Source of the DNA: Amyelois transitella
Lineage: Eukaryota; Arthropoda; Insecta; Lepidoptera; Pyralidae
Reading direction: 5' to 3'
DNA length: 64,000 nucleotides
Assembly: GCF_032362555.1 (NCBI RefSeq)
Contig: NC_083513.1
Coordinates: 3,472,001-3,536,000, forward strand
The notes under the pieces are model-generated. The model saw only the letters and a list, made by a program, of their open reading frames with translations, was not told where the DNA came from and searched no databases. This document shows, one piece after another, positions 15,039-29,600 of this stretch. Numbering within the stretch: the first letter of the stretch is position 1; every line of letters starts with the position of its first letter. The position numbers and the translations under genes were made by a program.

Positions 15039-15926
15039 TATCGATAGGTCTGCCCTGCGGGTCTGACCGACTCGGACAGACTGGTATTTTGATATGCATA
15101 TTGAACATCGAAAATGAATTTAACACGTTTTTCTTGATTATTTTCCCTTCAAAATTCTTAATTATTATTTTTCTTTACATTTAAATCTATTTTATGGATT
15201 TGCGACTTTAGCCTAGGCTTAAGGGTAAATATTTTTAAAAGTTACAATCGCCGCTCATCACGTAATATATGTACTAGATAAAACCATTAAATAAAATGGC
15301 CATGTTTGATAGAGTGAAATCGTTTATTATCATTTGCAAGCAATTGTACAGGACAAACTTTGTGCGTGGTTTTTGTTAATTGTCAATATCGGAGTTTGAC
15401 AAGTCCTGACCTTCTGACAAACGAATTTGGTGGATTTTCTTTCTCCGTGATATATACCTAGTATGAATTTAGACAAGAAATTGGATAATAAAGACTAAGT
15501 ATTTAGTGTTGCCGCGATGGTGGATTGTACAATAGAATAGATTTATTTTCAAAATTGGATACAAGATATCACTTATTAACGTCAGATCATTTATATCTAA
15601 ATATGTTTACCGCTTTAAAGGGCATGTATTGAAGAAGCGGTTTCACAACATTAGTTGACCCTTGTTTAGTTGACTTGAAATGTCAATAAATAGTGTTACT
15701 ATCGATAGTTGACCTCAAAAATCATCTACCCTATCGATAACTCAGTTTGGTAAAATTTTATCGTGGACTACAATACATTAATAGCTAGTTGCAATAGGCA
15801 GCGGCAATTGTATCTATAGCGCCACTATCGATGGGCCTATCAATAACATTGCTTTTATTACAGATTTAAAAACATTACTTCAAGCTTTTACTCAACTATC
15901 GATAGCCTATTAATAGACTATCGATA
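15039..15926. promoter_or_regulatory. Cluster of TATCGATA palindromes (DRE/CGATA-type sites)
   Basis: The palindrome TATCGATA occurs at 15039-15046, 15700-15707, 15732-15739, 15897-15904 and 15919-15926, with TATCGATG at about 15826 and TATCGATT in each unit of the adjacent tandem array. In Drosophila this octamer is the DREF-binding element and its CGATA half is bound by the insulator protein BEAF-32. Placement between two divergent housekeeping-type genes fits a promoter or boundary role. Function here is inference. Confidence 0.4.
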
Positions 15927-15928
15927 AT

Positions 15929-16048
15929 GGACTATCGATTGGCAACGCTATTGGACTATCGATTGGCAACGCAATTGGACTATCGATTGGCAACGCTATT
16001 GGACTATCGATTGGCAACGCTATTGGACTATCGAGCGGCAACACTATT
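15929..16048 (+). repeat. 24-bp tandem repeat, five copies
   Basis: Five head-to-tail units of exactly 24 bp start at 15929, 15953, 15977, 16001 and 16025. Each reads GGACTATCGATTGGCAACGC plus four more bases; the last unit is slightly diverged (ATCGAGCGGCAACAC). Each of the first four carries TATCGATT, so the array multiplies the site type clustered just upstream. Confidence 0.9.
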
Positions 16049-16115
16049 GCAATGTATGCATTTACGGAATGACGATTCTTTGTGAAAAAGATTGATTTTT
16101 ATAAGTTCAGGGAAT

Positions 16116-17031
16116 AGGGTACCGGACAGTAATCGAAAAAAAATCTAAGTTGTGTTTTAAAATAAAGTTTTTTATACAAGAACATCACTTAGTAAAGATT
16201 TTTAAGAAATAACAATGATTTATAATTTTAAATCAATAAATAAAGTTGCAAAAATCCAATATTTTTTATCTGTGCAGCGTAAGAACCCAAACACCAATCA
16301 CAGTGGGTGACGTCATACCTCAGAAGTGATAAGTAAACAACACTGCTTTGTATGTTATTTCGAGTTATTCTACGATTTATTAGCATTTTTCTAAAAATAT
16401 TTAATTGTAATTAGTTAAGAATTGAAGGACTTTACTCATAACAGAAGTTGTCGCAAGTGCTTGAAGCCGCCTATATCAAGCTTTTATCATGGAACAAGGT
16501 TAATAAAGCCGACAATAGAAATCTCTCAAAAGATTGATATTTTCATGGTCGGCAGTTTCTTTGCCACTAATACCGACTTTTATTTTGCTGAATTTCGCAA
16601 TGTGAAAACATTTGTGTAAGTATTTCAACCTCTTTTTGTTTATCTTAACAACAGAAATTATTGAAAAAATAACAAACGAAAACATAACCTAAAACTAGTT
16701 TCATTGCTTACAAAGTTATTTTCACATATGTTTTTTTTTATGATTTTAAAGGTTACATTATTATGGGTTTTGCATGTTTCTAGATCTGCGAGAAAATACT
16801 TTAATTATCCAAGCACTGATCACTTGTAATAAGGCTTGTTTTCTAAACATATGACGTCACGCGATCTGAATTGACGTAAAGTGCTGTTTTCGCGGCAATT
16901 TTAAATAAATTATGTTTTTGACGTTTTTTAATACTCCAAATGATTTATTTATTTAAAATAATATTTTTTATGGATATATAAATAAATAAAGATTATTTTT
17001 AAACACAATCTGAAAAGTTGTCCGGTACCCT
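16116..17031 (+). mobile_element. Non-autonomous ISL2EU-type DNA transposon (916 bp)
   Basis: The ends are perfect 13-bp inverted repeats, AGGGTACCGGACA, flanked on both sides by AT, the 2-bp target duplication I recall for ISL2EU elements. Inside, near 16292-16325, an ACACCAATCACAG...GACGTCA...CCTCAG motif resembles the right subterminal region of the autonomous element at 31212-35564. An ORF at 16422-16619 matches the first exon of that element's YqaJ protein. It therefore looks like an internally deleted derivative of a related element. The terminal repeats differ in sequence from the autonomous copy, so it belongs to a sister family. Confidence 0.7.
16422..16619 (+). pseudogene. Remnant first exon of an ISL2EU SWIM-YqaJ gene
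   Basis: The ORF ends with KIDIFMVGSFFATNTDFYF and EFRNVKTF. The autonomous element's YqaJ exon 1 has [18 protein letters not shown] and EFRNVKAS at the same place. Both are followed directly by a GTAAGT donor that splits the next codon in the same phase. The rest of the nuclease gene is missing, so no functional protein is expected. Confidence 0.6.
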
Positions 17032-17046
17032 ATTTAATAATTTATT

Positions 17047-17190
17047 ATGGCACCCTTTGGTATCGAGACAGTCGGTCCTTGGGGCAAGAGCGCGCGGGAT
17101 CTTCGGGATAAACGTCTGAAGGAGGCAACACGAGACCCTCGCGCGGGCAGCTTGCTTGCCTGCGTGATGGGAACCCATTCTAAGGGCCAG
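17047..17190 (+). pseudogene. Fragment of a non-LTR retrotransposon polyprotein
   Basis: The reading frame begins MAPFGIETVGPWGKSARDL and includes RDPRAGSLL. This resembles the C-terminal end of reverse-transcriptase polyproteins often seen in insect genomes ('PFGVETLGPWG...RAGSYL'), recalled rather than searched. The similarity fades after about 45 residues into AT-rich sequence, so it is a short dead fragment just outside the 916-bp transposon. Confidence 0.45.
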
Positions 17191-17831
17191 AATTTAAGTA
17201 ACTGTTTTCTGTTTTTTGTAATTTTTCTCATCATCATTATTTCATACATTATCATGTGCAATGAAGACTTTACAAACAAACAATAATCTTTTTAATTCTA
17301 TTATTCAGAATAGTTATTTTTATTATTAAGTAATATCCCGTGTATTTAAATAGTTATTATTATTACCTATAGATATTCAACTCAATTTATTAAATCTTAT
17401 TAGCTTTAATAAAGTAAATAAATCATTTTATTACTATGTATATCACAGTCAGATCAGGTATGAAAGAAGACATTTAGGTATTTTCAAAATGTGTTTATTA
17501 CATGATAAAGTAAAAGCTCCCAATGCTTTCTATCTAATTAAAAAATCGAAAGGCGATTTCCATTTTCGATTTGGTAAAAAAGCTATTCCCTGGATAGTTT
17601 CTGTACTGTATATCGATTTAAAAAAATGTTTCTTTTGGCTTGAATATTCGATTGCTCGATTAATCGATCTTAGATTGCCATCCCTAATGTATTCATTGAT
17701 AGATGACCTGCTGACATTTTGTTTGCACATTTGTTTTGGGTGAAATTTCCACTGGAAAAAATCAAATATTCCCTCTGTAAAATTGAACATTTAATTCATA
17801 TTTATTAATAATAGATTCTACACATTATAAT

Positions 17832-21305
<3,474 letters not shown>

Positions 21306-21589
21306 TCCGCATCCACTCTTGTAAGTATATCCAATATAGTTTTACACTGCTTAGTGGAATGGTAGGGCGTGCAGTATGATGTCAATTTGATATTGAATAT
21401 AATAAAAAAGAAAAAGATATTGCTTAGGTATTAGTCTTATCATTAGGTATTAATCATACAGGAGTTATGCGTAAGGGTAACTCTGGAAATAAATTGCCAC
21501 TTTGTGTTATATTAATGTAAAGAATTTTTATTCTACCAATCAACTTGGTGCGAACAAAAAATGGATTTACATTTCTTTAGTGTGTGTAG

Positions 21590-21770
21590 GTATATATGTT
21601 TGTAACGCGATAACTTTCGAACCTTTGGTCTGCTTTTGATGAAATTTAAAATTTGCTTAGGATCCGTCAATAGAATTTTCACGTTCGGCATCAAAATCGG
21701 TTAAGTTATTTTTGAGATATTCACTAAGGTCTAACGTTCGCGGCGAACGTAATTATCATTCTAATTTTAA
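21590..21770 (+). repeat. Diverged repeat, possibly shared with 41399-41610
   Basis: Motifs TATGTTTGTAACGCGATAAC, TGGTCTGCTTTTGATGAAAT and CATCAAAATCGGTTAAG have counterparts at 41399-41610 (TATGTTTGTTTTGTAAC, TTGGTCTGATTTTATTGAAA, CCAAAATTGATCAGG). An old dispersed repeat in the 3' UTR intron of the hnRNP gene. Confidence 0.35.
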
Positions 21771-22168
21771 ATTAATAAAAGAAAAGAAAACACAGCAGTG
21801 TAAGTGTGTCTTTAGATGGCAGCATCATACTTAAGGTTTATTGTGTTGTATTAAGCACAGTGGACGTTGTGGGAGGCAAATCTGCAGTTAACCAATTTTC
21901 CACGCTTATGTTATTTACGGTGTTCAATGTTCAGAAATTATTGTTAGATTGAATTCATAAGTGTCGAAGATTTTCTTGCATGAATATTTTCGGTGACAAG
22001 TTATGTTTTCTCATGAAAACAAAGTTACTATGCACGCCCCGTCATTTCTATTGCGCAATAACATACAAATACATGACACGTACGTCATACATACTAAAAT
22101 CAAATGTGTTTATGGTTTTAGGTTATTATCTAAATCTCTTGTTTACAAATATATTTTTCAATGTGTAG

Positions 22169-22575
22169 GTCTCAAGTCGCTTAGTTGAAGCTAGGCAGGC
22201 AGGCGTAGTGTAGGCCACGACACTAGCTAGTGAGGGGCGAGCGGACTTAGTGAAGCGACCACATTTCATAGTCATTTAACTATTTTTTTCTCCTTCGAGT
22301 GAGGTTTGTTCACAACATATAAGGTACTGTTTAGGCACTAGATTCCTTTCATGTAAGTTTTAGTCATTTAGCACCGAACACAGTTTTTACATTTGAAGTA
22401 TCACAATGTATGCACAATTTGTGTCGGTCAGGCTCTTATTATGAGGAACTTTTATAGTCACAATATTCTATTGTAAAAGCTGTGGCGATAGCAATTTGCG
22501 TTTCTAGTCTATAAGAGGATATATTCAATAATTCTATAAGTATTGTTTAATTTACTTCATTATGTTAATAAATTT
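22169..22575 (+). other. Probable spliced 3' UTR exon of the plus-strand hnRNP gene
   Basis: After the donor at 21321 the clearest acceptor is TTTTTCAATGTGTAG ending at 22168, so the UTR exon would begin at 22169 with GTCTCAAG. The minus-strand paralogue's proposed UTR exon begins GTTTCGTG and shares a GTGTAGGC further in. AATAAA at about 22567 is a possible end, with others near 22782 and 23060. Confidence 0.4.
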
Positions 22576-22997
22576 TATCTAATTCGTCCATTTTGCTAAT
22601 GTTAGCTATGACATTCCAAAAAGCATACTAAATATCTATGCGAAGGTCGTTTTAGTTATTTAAGATAACGACTTATTAAAGCAATCAAATATAAAGTATA
22701 TCAGTGTGAAATTTTTTATAACTCTCGGTGTTAGATATAGGATACAATTTAACAATATAAAGGTTTGTTCGTTATACAAAAAAATAAATATAGAAATTGT
22801 TATATTTTTGTTTGACATACATGTTTCTTTCATATTAACGGTTCTATTTTAAGATTTGTAAGTTAATGGAATTATTTGTGTTCTTTGTTATAATATGCTC
22901 TAGAAGAAGCATAATTCATTTCGACATTATAATGTGTGAAGTTTTAAATATTTTGTTTATTATTGAGTGCCTAAAATTAAATACTATACTGTTTTCC

Positions 22998-23043
22998 ATG
23001 GACTCTTCTATACGTGGACGAGCCGCTGGTGGAAAAGGCCATG
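22998..23043 (+). other. Possible small exon bounded by a strong splice donor
   Basis: An ATG opens 15 codons (MDSSIRGRAAGGKGH) ending at G|GTAAGTG. The donor is strong and the peptide is Gly/Arg/Lys-rich, but no matching acceptor or continuation was found before rough exon 4. It could be an alternative exon of the hnRNP transcript, a separate gene or chance. Confidence 0.15.
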
Positions 23044-23650
23044 GTAAGTGACTTTGCCTGAATAAAACATATTCCACAACAATGTATATCTTTTATTTTT
23101 TACACACACACAAAACTAATAGTATCGCGTATTTACATTATAATACATAGATCTTTAATATTAGTAACAAGAAGTAACTATCTTGAATCAATATATTTTT
23201 TATACATATATTTTGATTAAATATAAAAATGAGATGCACAATTAACTTAAATAAATATGTATACTGTGCAGACATAACTAGAGTTGATATCGGGCATAAG
23301 GTCATAGTCATAGCATATAAGTTCTACCTTAAAAACCTGACAGCAACGCCAATATGGTATGGTATGGACTTACTCAATACAACGTATGGTCTGCGAGCCG
23401 AGTACGAGCACAGTAAAATAAACTATGAGAATACCCAAAGGTTTTGTCTATCTATGTGCCTAGTATCATCAAAATCGGTCTAGTAGCACTGCTTCAGTCA
23501 TGTAAATGAGCTAACCATATATATAGCCTTCATCATCTACCTAACCTACCAGCAGCAGCATAGGCTCCATCAGAAAATGAAACTTAAACTTTTGCCAATA
23601 TTTCGTTCGATTCACGACACTAAAACCTGATCTGAAATGTTATTTTGAAT

Positions 23651-26600
23651 TCATTTATCCAAGGGAGGTGGATGAACTGGTAAGCATGGACACGGGGGGC
23701 AGTAAGATGGCGGCAAAACTGCTGGGAATAATCCCGAGGCCGCTGCTAAATGCCTGAAATGAGAAACATTTTAGAGGTTGGTTATAAATAAATACAGAAG
23801 CTATCACCCAGGATTCCGCTCGCGTGAAAAGTACCCTTTGTCTTTTTCTGTATTTCATATTATATGTACCTATATAAAAAAATATTTGGAAATAGATTTC
23901 CAAAATTCATAACTACGTTTTTTGGTGTTGCTATAGTAATAATGGGATATTATTTTTAAAAACGTTAATCCCACTAAGTATTTCCATTTTAAAATAGTGG
24001 GATACACCCAAACGTGGGTGTAGTTTTGTATTTACTGTCTACAGTTATTAGTCATGAACCTGACCTGATATTTTCTTATCATGTACGAACAACAAAGTCA
24101 TTTATTTACACCAAGTTTAAACACTGTATAACGCAACAATTTTTCTGCATAATACGTAGATATAGTTGTGAAGTCAAAATGAGCACTGGGCAAAAAATAT
24201 ATACCTACATTTCTCAGAATGTGCATTTCTTAAAAGGTTCTCTTCACATATTGTGCAAAATAAACTCCTAGTAAAATGGGCACTTTTCTGGGATATGACT
24301 AATTTGCCGTAATAAGTTAGTACCAAAATAAAATATAAAAAACCGGCTAAGTGCGATTCGGACTCACGCAAAAAGTGTTAACCTACCTGTATTGTTGATC
24401 AAGATGCGCTTTTTCAATCCTCTTATCTTTTGCTCGTCTGTTTTGAAACCATATCTTGACTTGGGTTTCACTTAGAGACAGTGCCGATGCTAATTCACAC
24501 CTGTTCACATAGAAAATAACAATCTATTAAGACAACATTTTGTGTCGCTCTAGTAAAATGCCACGTTTTAAAGGTGTCAAATGAATCTCAGACTTATGAT
24601 GAAATTTGAAAACAGTATGGTGTCACAATTATCAATCGTTGCGACGTCTTCAGTACTTTACCACTTCATTTTATTCCGCAATCTACCTATAGTGTGAACT
24701 GAAATAAGCGGTAAGTATCTGAACTGCCTATCAGTCCATCTCATGGGAAAGTTATAAGGTCAACTAGGCTAATTGCGTCTACGGGGCTATTGCGTCTTTT
24801 TTAAGTTATTCGAAAACAGTTCGGTTCAGACTAACTAGTGCTATCTAGTTACATTTGTATAAACTAAAACCTTTACATAAATTACGTCTAGATGGCGTTG
24901 TAGTGAACTGACTCAATAATTCGGCCATTTTGTATATCGAATGCGTGTGGACAACTTGTTGCTGGTAGAGGTGAGTGTCAAAATCCTTGTTAATCTTAAG
25001 TTTTTCTTAAATTACCGATTTTAATTTATTATGAGTGTGAGGACTAATCAATGGGCTGCTTACACAGGCAGTTATTTTTAATAAAATAGCTTTATTGTAG
25101 GAGGTATTGATGTCGCCATTTTTAGGTTAGGATTTATATCTTGGGGTAAATGCATCTCGCCGTTACGAGGTAATTGCGACTGTGGGACGCATTTTCCTCA
25201 AAACATAAATCGTCAACCTTTTTGTGCTAGCATTTAATATATAAAAATTGTATTTCAGATAAAGAGTTTATACTTACCATGGTGATTTTGAAATACATGG
25301 ACATTGACAAATACTTAACTAAATACGATTTTCAAAACTTTATACAACAAAGACTTGTATGGCCATGGCAGAATACTCATTTTAATTTGTCAACCAAGTG
25401 TTTCGGATGTGGAGAGCCAACAAACGTTATATCCAGTATGCCCCATCATTTTATTATGAATGAGATAATAGTTCAACATGCACGAGTATTGCTAGCAAGC
25501 TCATTTTTCTGGTGTCCTTTTTGTTCCATTTTTACTATTTACGAACATTATCCCGAAGATGAATGCGGGTATTGCCATGCAAATAATTTGATTTGATAAT
25601 AAGGTAATTTCACTGCATGACATAATCGCCTTTTACGTGTATACAAAATCCTTATTCACATCAATTTTATTTCATTCATTTCAGATTTAAGATATTTATC
25701 AAAATGGTACGTAACTACAGAAAAAAAACACAACCTACGTACACTTTAGATACTTTAAATATAGCCGTCAAAGAAGTAAGAGATGGAATTTTAAATTCAT
25801 ATCAAGCTTCAAAACAATATAATATACCGCGGACAACTATAGTAGACAGAGTTAAACTTAGAAGAGGTGTCGTTAAAGAAACTAGAGGCAGGCCAACAGC
25901 CATAAATGTCAAATTTGAGAAAAGAATAGCTACCTCGCTCCACATTATGGAAAAGAACGGGTTCGGTCTGTCCTCTGAGGAAGTTATAAAACTTGTAACG
26001 CAATACGTTGAAAAAAATAAACTAACGACACCCTTCAAGGAGGGAGCCCCGGGTTATGAGTGGTTTTCTGGCTTTCGGAAAAGAAATAACTTATCTCTAA
26101 AAAAACCACAAGCGGTAGAGATGTCACGAAAAGCCGCATGTGACCCGTTCATAATCAAGGACTACTTCGACACACTTGAAGAGTATATAAAAACAATGGA
26201 TTTACAATATAGTCCAGATAGAATATGGAATCTCGACGAATCTAGTTTCAGCAAGGACCCAGAAAAGACCAAAATTGTTGGGGCAAAAGGCTATGCGAGT
26301 ACCAGAACAATTGCTTCGGCGGGAAAAGATAATGTGACTGTATTGTTTACAGTTAACGCAGCAGGTGAAAAATTGCCACCATTAATCATATACCGTGGCA
26401 AAAATATATGGGACCAATGGATGTCTCAAAATGCTTATGAAGGTACTTGTTATGCGGCCACAAAGAATGGGTGGATAGACGCTAAAGTTTTTGAGAAATA
26501 CATGTTGGGGACAGTCTTGCCTCATGTAAGTAAAGAGTCACCTTGTTTAATAATATACGACGGCCATTCCACGCATATTCAATTACATGTATTAGAGAAA

Positions 26601-29600
26601 GCAAAAGAATTGGGCGTTGAAATTATAAAACTGCCATCACACGCGAGCCATCTGTTACAACCTTTAGATTTAGCGGTATTTAAATCTATGAAAGTTAGGT
26701 GGGATGCTAAAATATTGGCATGGCAACGGTTAAACGTAGGAGCCAAGATGCAAAAACACAATTTCAGTGAAATCCTCGGGGAAGTCTGGAAAGAGTTAGA
26801 TCCCAAAATAATACGAAATGGATTTAAAAAAGGCGGCATATTCCCCCTAAATAAAGACGTAATACCTGTTGAAAAATACGACGCACAGGCTTTTAAAAGA
26901 TTCAATGAAGCCAAAATAAAACAAGTTCCAACGTTATACAGTTTATGTTCACGACAAATAATAAAGACCATTAATAAGAAATGTACCTCAACAATTGACA
27001 ACCACAAAGATAATATTATTTTCCATCCCAATGAGATACAGTTACCTGGTACAAGTCAAGGAACACCAAAAATTGAGATTTTGGAAGACCGGTATCTGAA
27101 TAATGAAGAACTAGTATCCTTTGAAAGTTTGTTACTTAACACGATAAAAAAAGCTGACCCGACATATAAAATTAAGAAAAGAAAGGTAGTTCAAGGAAGT
27201 GAAGTAATTACACACGATGATTTTTTGAATAGATTGCGGAAAAATGAGGCTGAAAAACAAAAAAAAGAAGAAGAAAAAAGAGAACGAAAATCTAAATCAG
27301 AGGCGAAGAAAAATATAAAATCTAAACAGAAATTACCTATGCCTACGACTATAAAAAAATGTCAGAAGAAAATACCGAAAAAGATACCGAAATATTCATC
27401 GGACGAAAGCAGTGAAAGTGATAATATAATACTTAGCAGCGACTCTGATACAAGCGAAAACTGGGGAACATATTGTCATAAGATAATCCAACAAGTTGAA
27501 GAAGAAAGTAATATAAGTGATCATACATCCACTGAACTAGGACTTACATCTATACAATGTCATAAAATACAGCCAGATAAGGACCATATCACTAATGATG
27601 AATATGAACCAGATTCCAGTCAAAGGCATCCACAAGTTGGTGACTGGATTATTGTAAAATTCGCAACAAAGAAAACCGTGAAACACTTTATCGGAAATGT
27701 AATCTCATTGAATCATGGCCATCCTCAGGTTAAGTATTTGAGAAAAATTAAAAATAGTAAGATTGTATCCTTTCATTACCCTGACGTTGAGGACGTATCT
27801 GAACTCATACATGACATTGACATTGTTAAGTTTCTTGAAAACCCCCTAATAACACGAAGAGGACACGTAGTTTTCAAAGAAAAATTTGAAGGATTCAATA
27901 TTCAGTAGAGTATAGAAAATGTATTGTTGATTTTTCTGATCAGTAAGACTGAATTACATAGTATTATGTAATGACAATTGTATTTAAAAGTTAAAATACT
28001 CAGTATTAGATACCATATTTTTATGTGATTATTTGTTGAATACTGTGGTTGAATAATATGACACTACTTAAGTACGAAGATTTTTGTTCTGTTAATTTGT
28101 CTTAAGAAATTTTATGTCGATTAATCTTGTTATTTAATTGTTTAAGCATGAAAACTTGTATACGCTATCTAAGTATAAGTACATTTTCTAGAGTAGGTTA
28201 GCTTAAGTCATTAGTTACCGAATGATCTGATATTTCTGGTCAAATATACAAGACTGAACTTTGTTATAATATGTCACATAGTGACTGATTTTAAGTTGGA
28301 GTATGGAGAGATGTCGATTACTGTTAATTAGTATGATTAAGCTAATTATATAAAGTTTCAGTATATCCTTAAGTTTATTCTAATAATCTTATCTGATATT
28401 GCTGGTCAAATTTTGCAAGACTGAATTTCTTTATAATATGTCACATAGTGACTGACTGGAAGTTAGAATATAACGTTGGTGTGTGGACAGATGTTGATTA
28501 CTGTTAATTAGTGTGATTAAGCTAATTATGTTAAATTTCATTATAACAAAAGTTTACTTTTCTAAAGAATATTTTTGCTGTAATAAGCATCTTTTCGACT
28601 AATATTTTACAATTATGAAGGTAACAACGCCTAAATCTAACTTGATAACACAATCAAGTTAGATTTAGGCGTTGTTAAGTCAAAACATGCCATTTTTTAT
28701 TTACTGGATAATAAGTTCAGAATAGTTTTCCTTTGGCAGGATTTTTGTATAGATTTTTGTTCCCAGTACCGAAAATTTGATTTTGAAAATTAAGAACAAC
28801 GCATTTATAAAAAGTTGGCTCTTATTTTAATTTTTTATAATAAAAATTGTATAATGTAATGCAGATTTTTTTATTTACAATTCTTACCACTATTAAAATC
28901 TCATAGGTTTCTACTACCTACAAGTAAGTACATGCAAATAGGTGGTCCGAGAGGGGGCAAGTTTTATGAGTAAAATGTTGACAACATCTGGATTTAGCAC
29001 GAGGCAAATGCGTCTATAAAAAACTAGGCGCATTTCCCCCCGACCTTACCAAATCTTCTCTGAATGCATCAAGTATTCTCTTTGTCTTATTAAATTATCA
29101 CCTATAGCATAGAAAATTGGTTTGTAAAAAGCTACCTTGTTTTCATCCCGATAAACCTACTAATTCAGTATTTACTTAATAAAGACGCATTTGACCCAAA
29201 CGGGGTAAATGCGTAAGAAAAACCTCTTTCAAAAACACTCAATATGCCACCTTTTTAAAACTCTGGTGAAAAAAACATTGATATAAATTTATACATAAGA
29301 AGTCATTTAATAGGCTTGATGTTCAAAAACAACGATAATGCCATGAATTCGCCTACATTATGGCGTTAACTTCAAGTGATCGGGAAATATGACGCAATTA
29401 CCCCGGTTGACCTTACCTAATTTAGATACCTAGCTTAATTACTTGCCTTCTCGCTCTTGCTACATATTCCCCTCTCGCATACTCCAGCTCAAGCCTGAGG
29501 GTCTGATGTGCGGAGAAGGTGGTCCGCTGTCTCCGAGGGCGACTTTCCTTCCGACGTCTTCGGGCTACTGAAAAAACATATCTAAATATATAAAAGAGGA

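Larger units (their letters stand above)
14690..17820. other. Intergenic region between the divergent hnRNP paralogues
   Basis: About 3.1 kb that must hold both promoters and 5' UTRs. Visible contents are a cluster of TATCGATA sites (15039-15926), a 24-bp tandem array (15929-16048), a 916-bp transposon (16116-17031) and a reverse-transcriptase fragment (17047-17190). No other gene is seen. Confidence 0.5.
24757..29413 (+). mobile_element. Autonomous pogo-like DNA transposon (4.66 kb) in rough intron 2
   Basis: The ends are 23-bp inverted repeats matching at 20 positions (outer AGGTCAAC and inner TAATTGCGTC shared; left 24757-24779, right 29391-29413), flanked by TA on both sides (24755-24756, 29414-29415), the Tc1/mariner-pogo target duplication. 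It carries an intact pogo-type transposase ORF (25704-27908) and a small Cys-rich ORF upstream. Motifs of the form GGGGTAAATGCGTC recur below both ends. The element makes up all but about 289 bp of rough intron 2, and its right end is only 33 bp from the exon 2 donor. Confidence 0.88.

Noticed and set aside
15929..16048. Array of 24-bp repeats as a CRISPR
   Set aside because: Units are head to tail without spacers, and this is an animal genome.
26579..27031. 150-codon minus-strand ORF
   Set aside because: Shadow of the pogo-like transposase.
29437..29446. Canonical GT donor (CAA|GTAATT) for rough exon 2
   Set aside because: Joining it to the next exon creates an immediate stop and breaks the homeodomain; the GC donor restores it.
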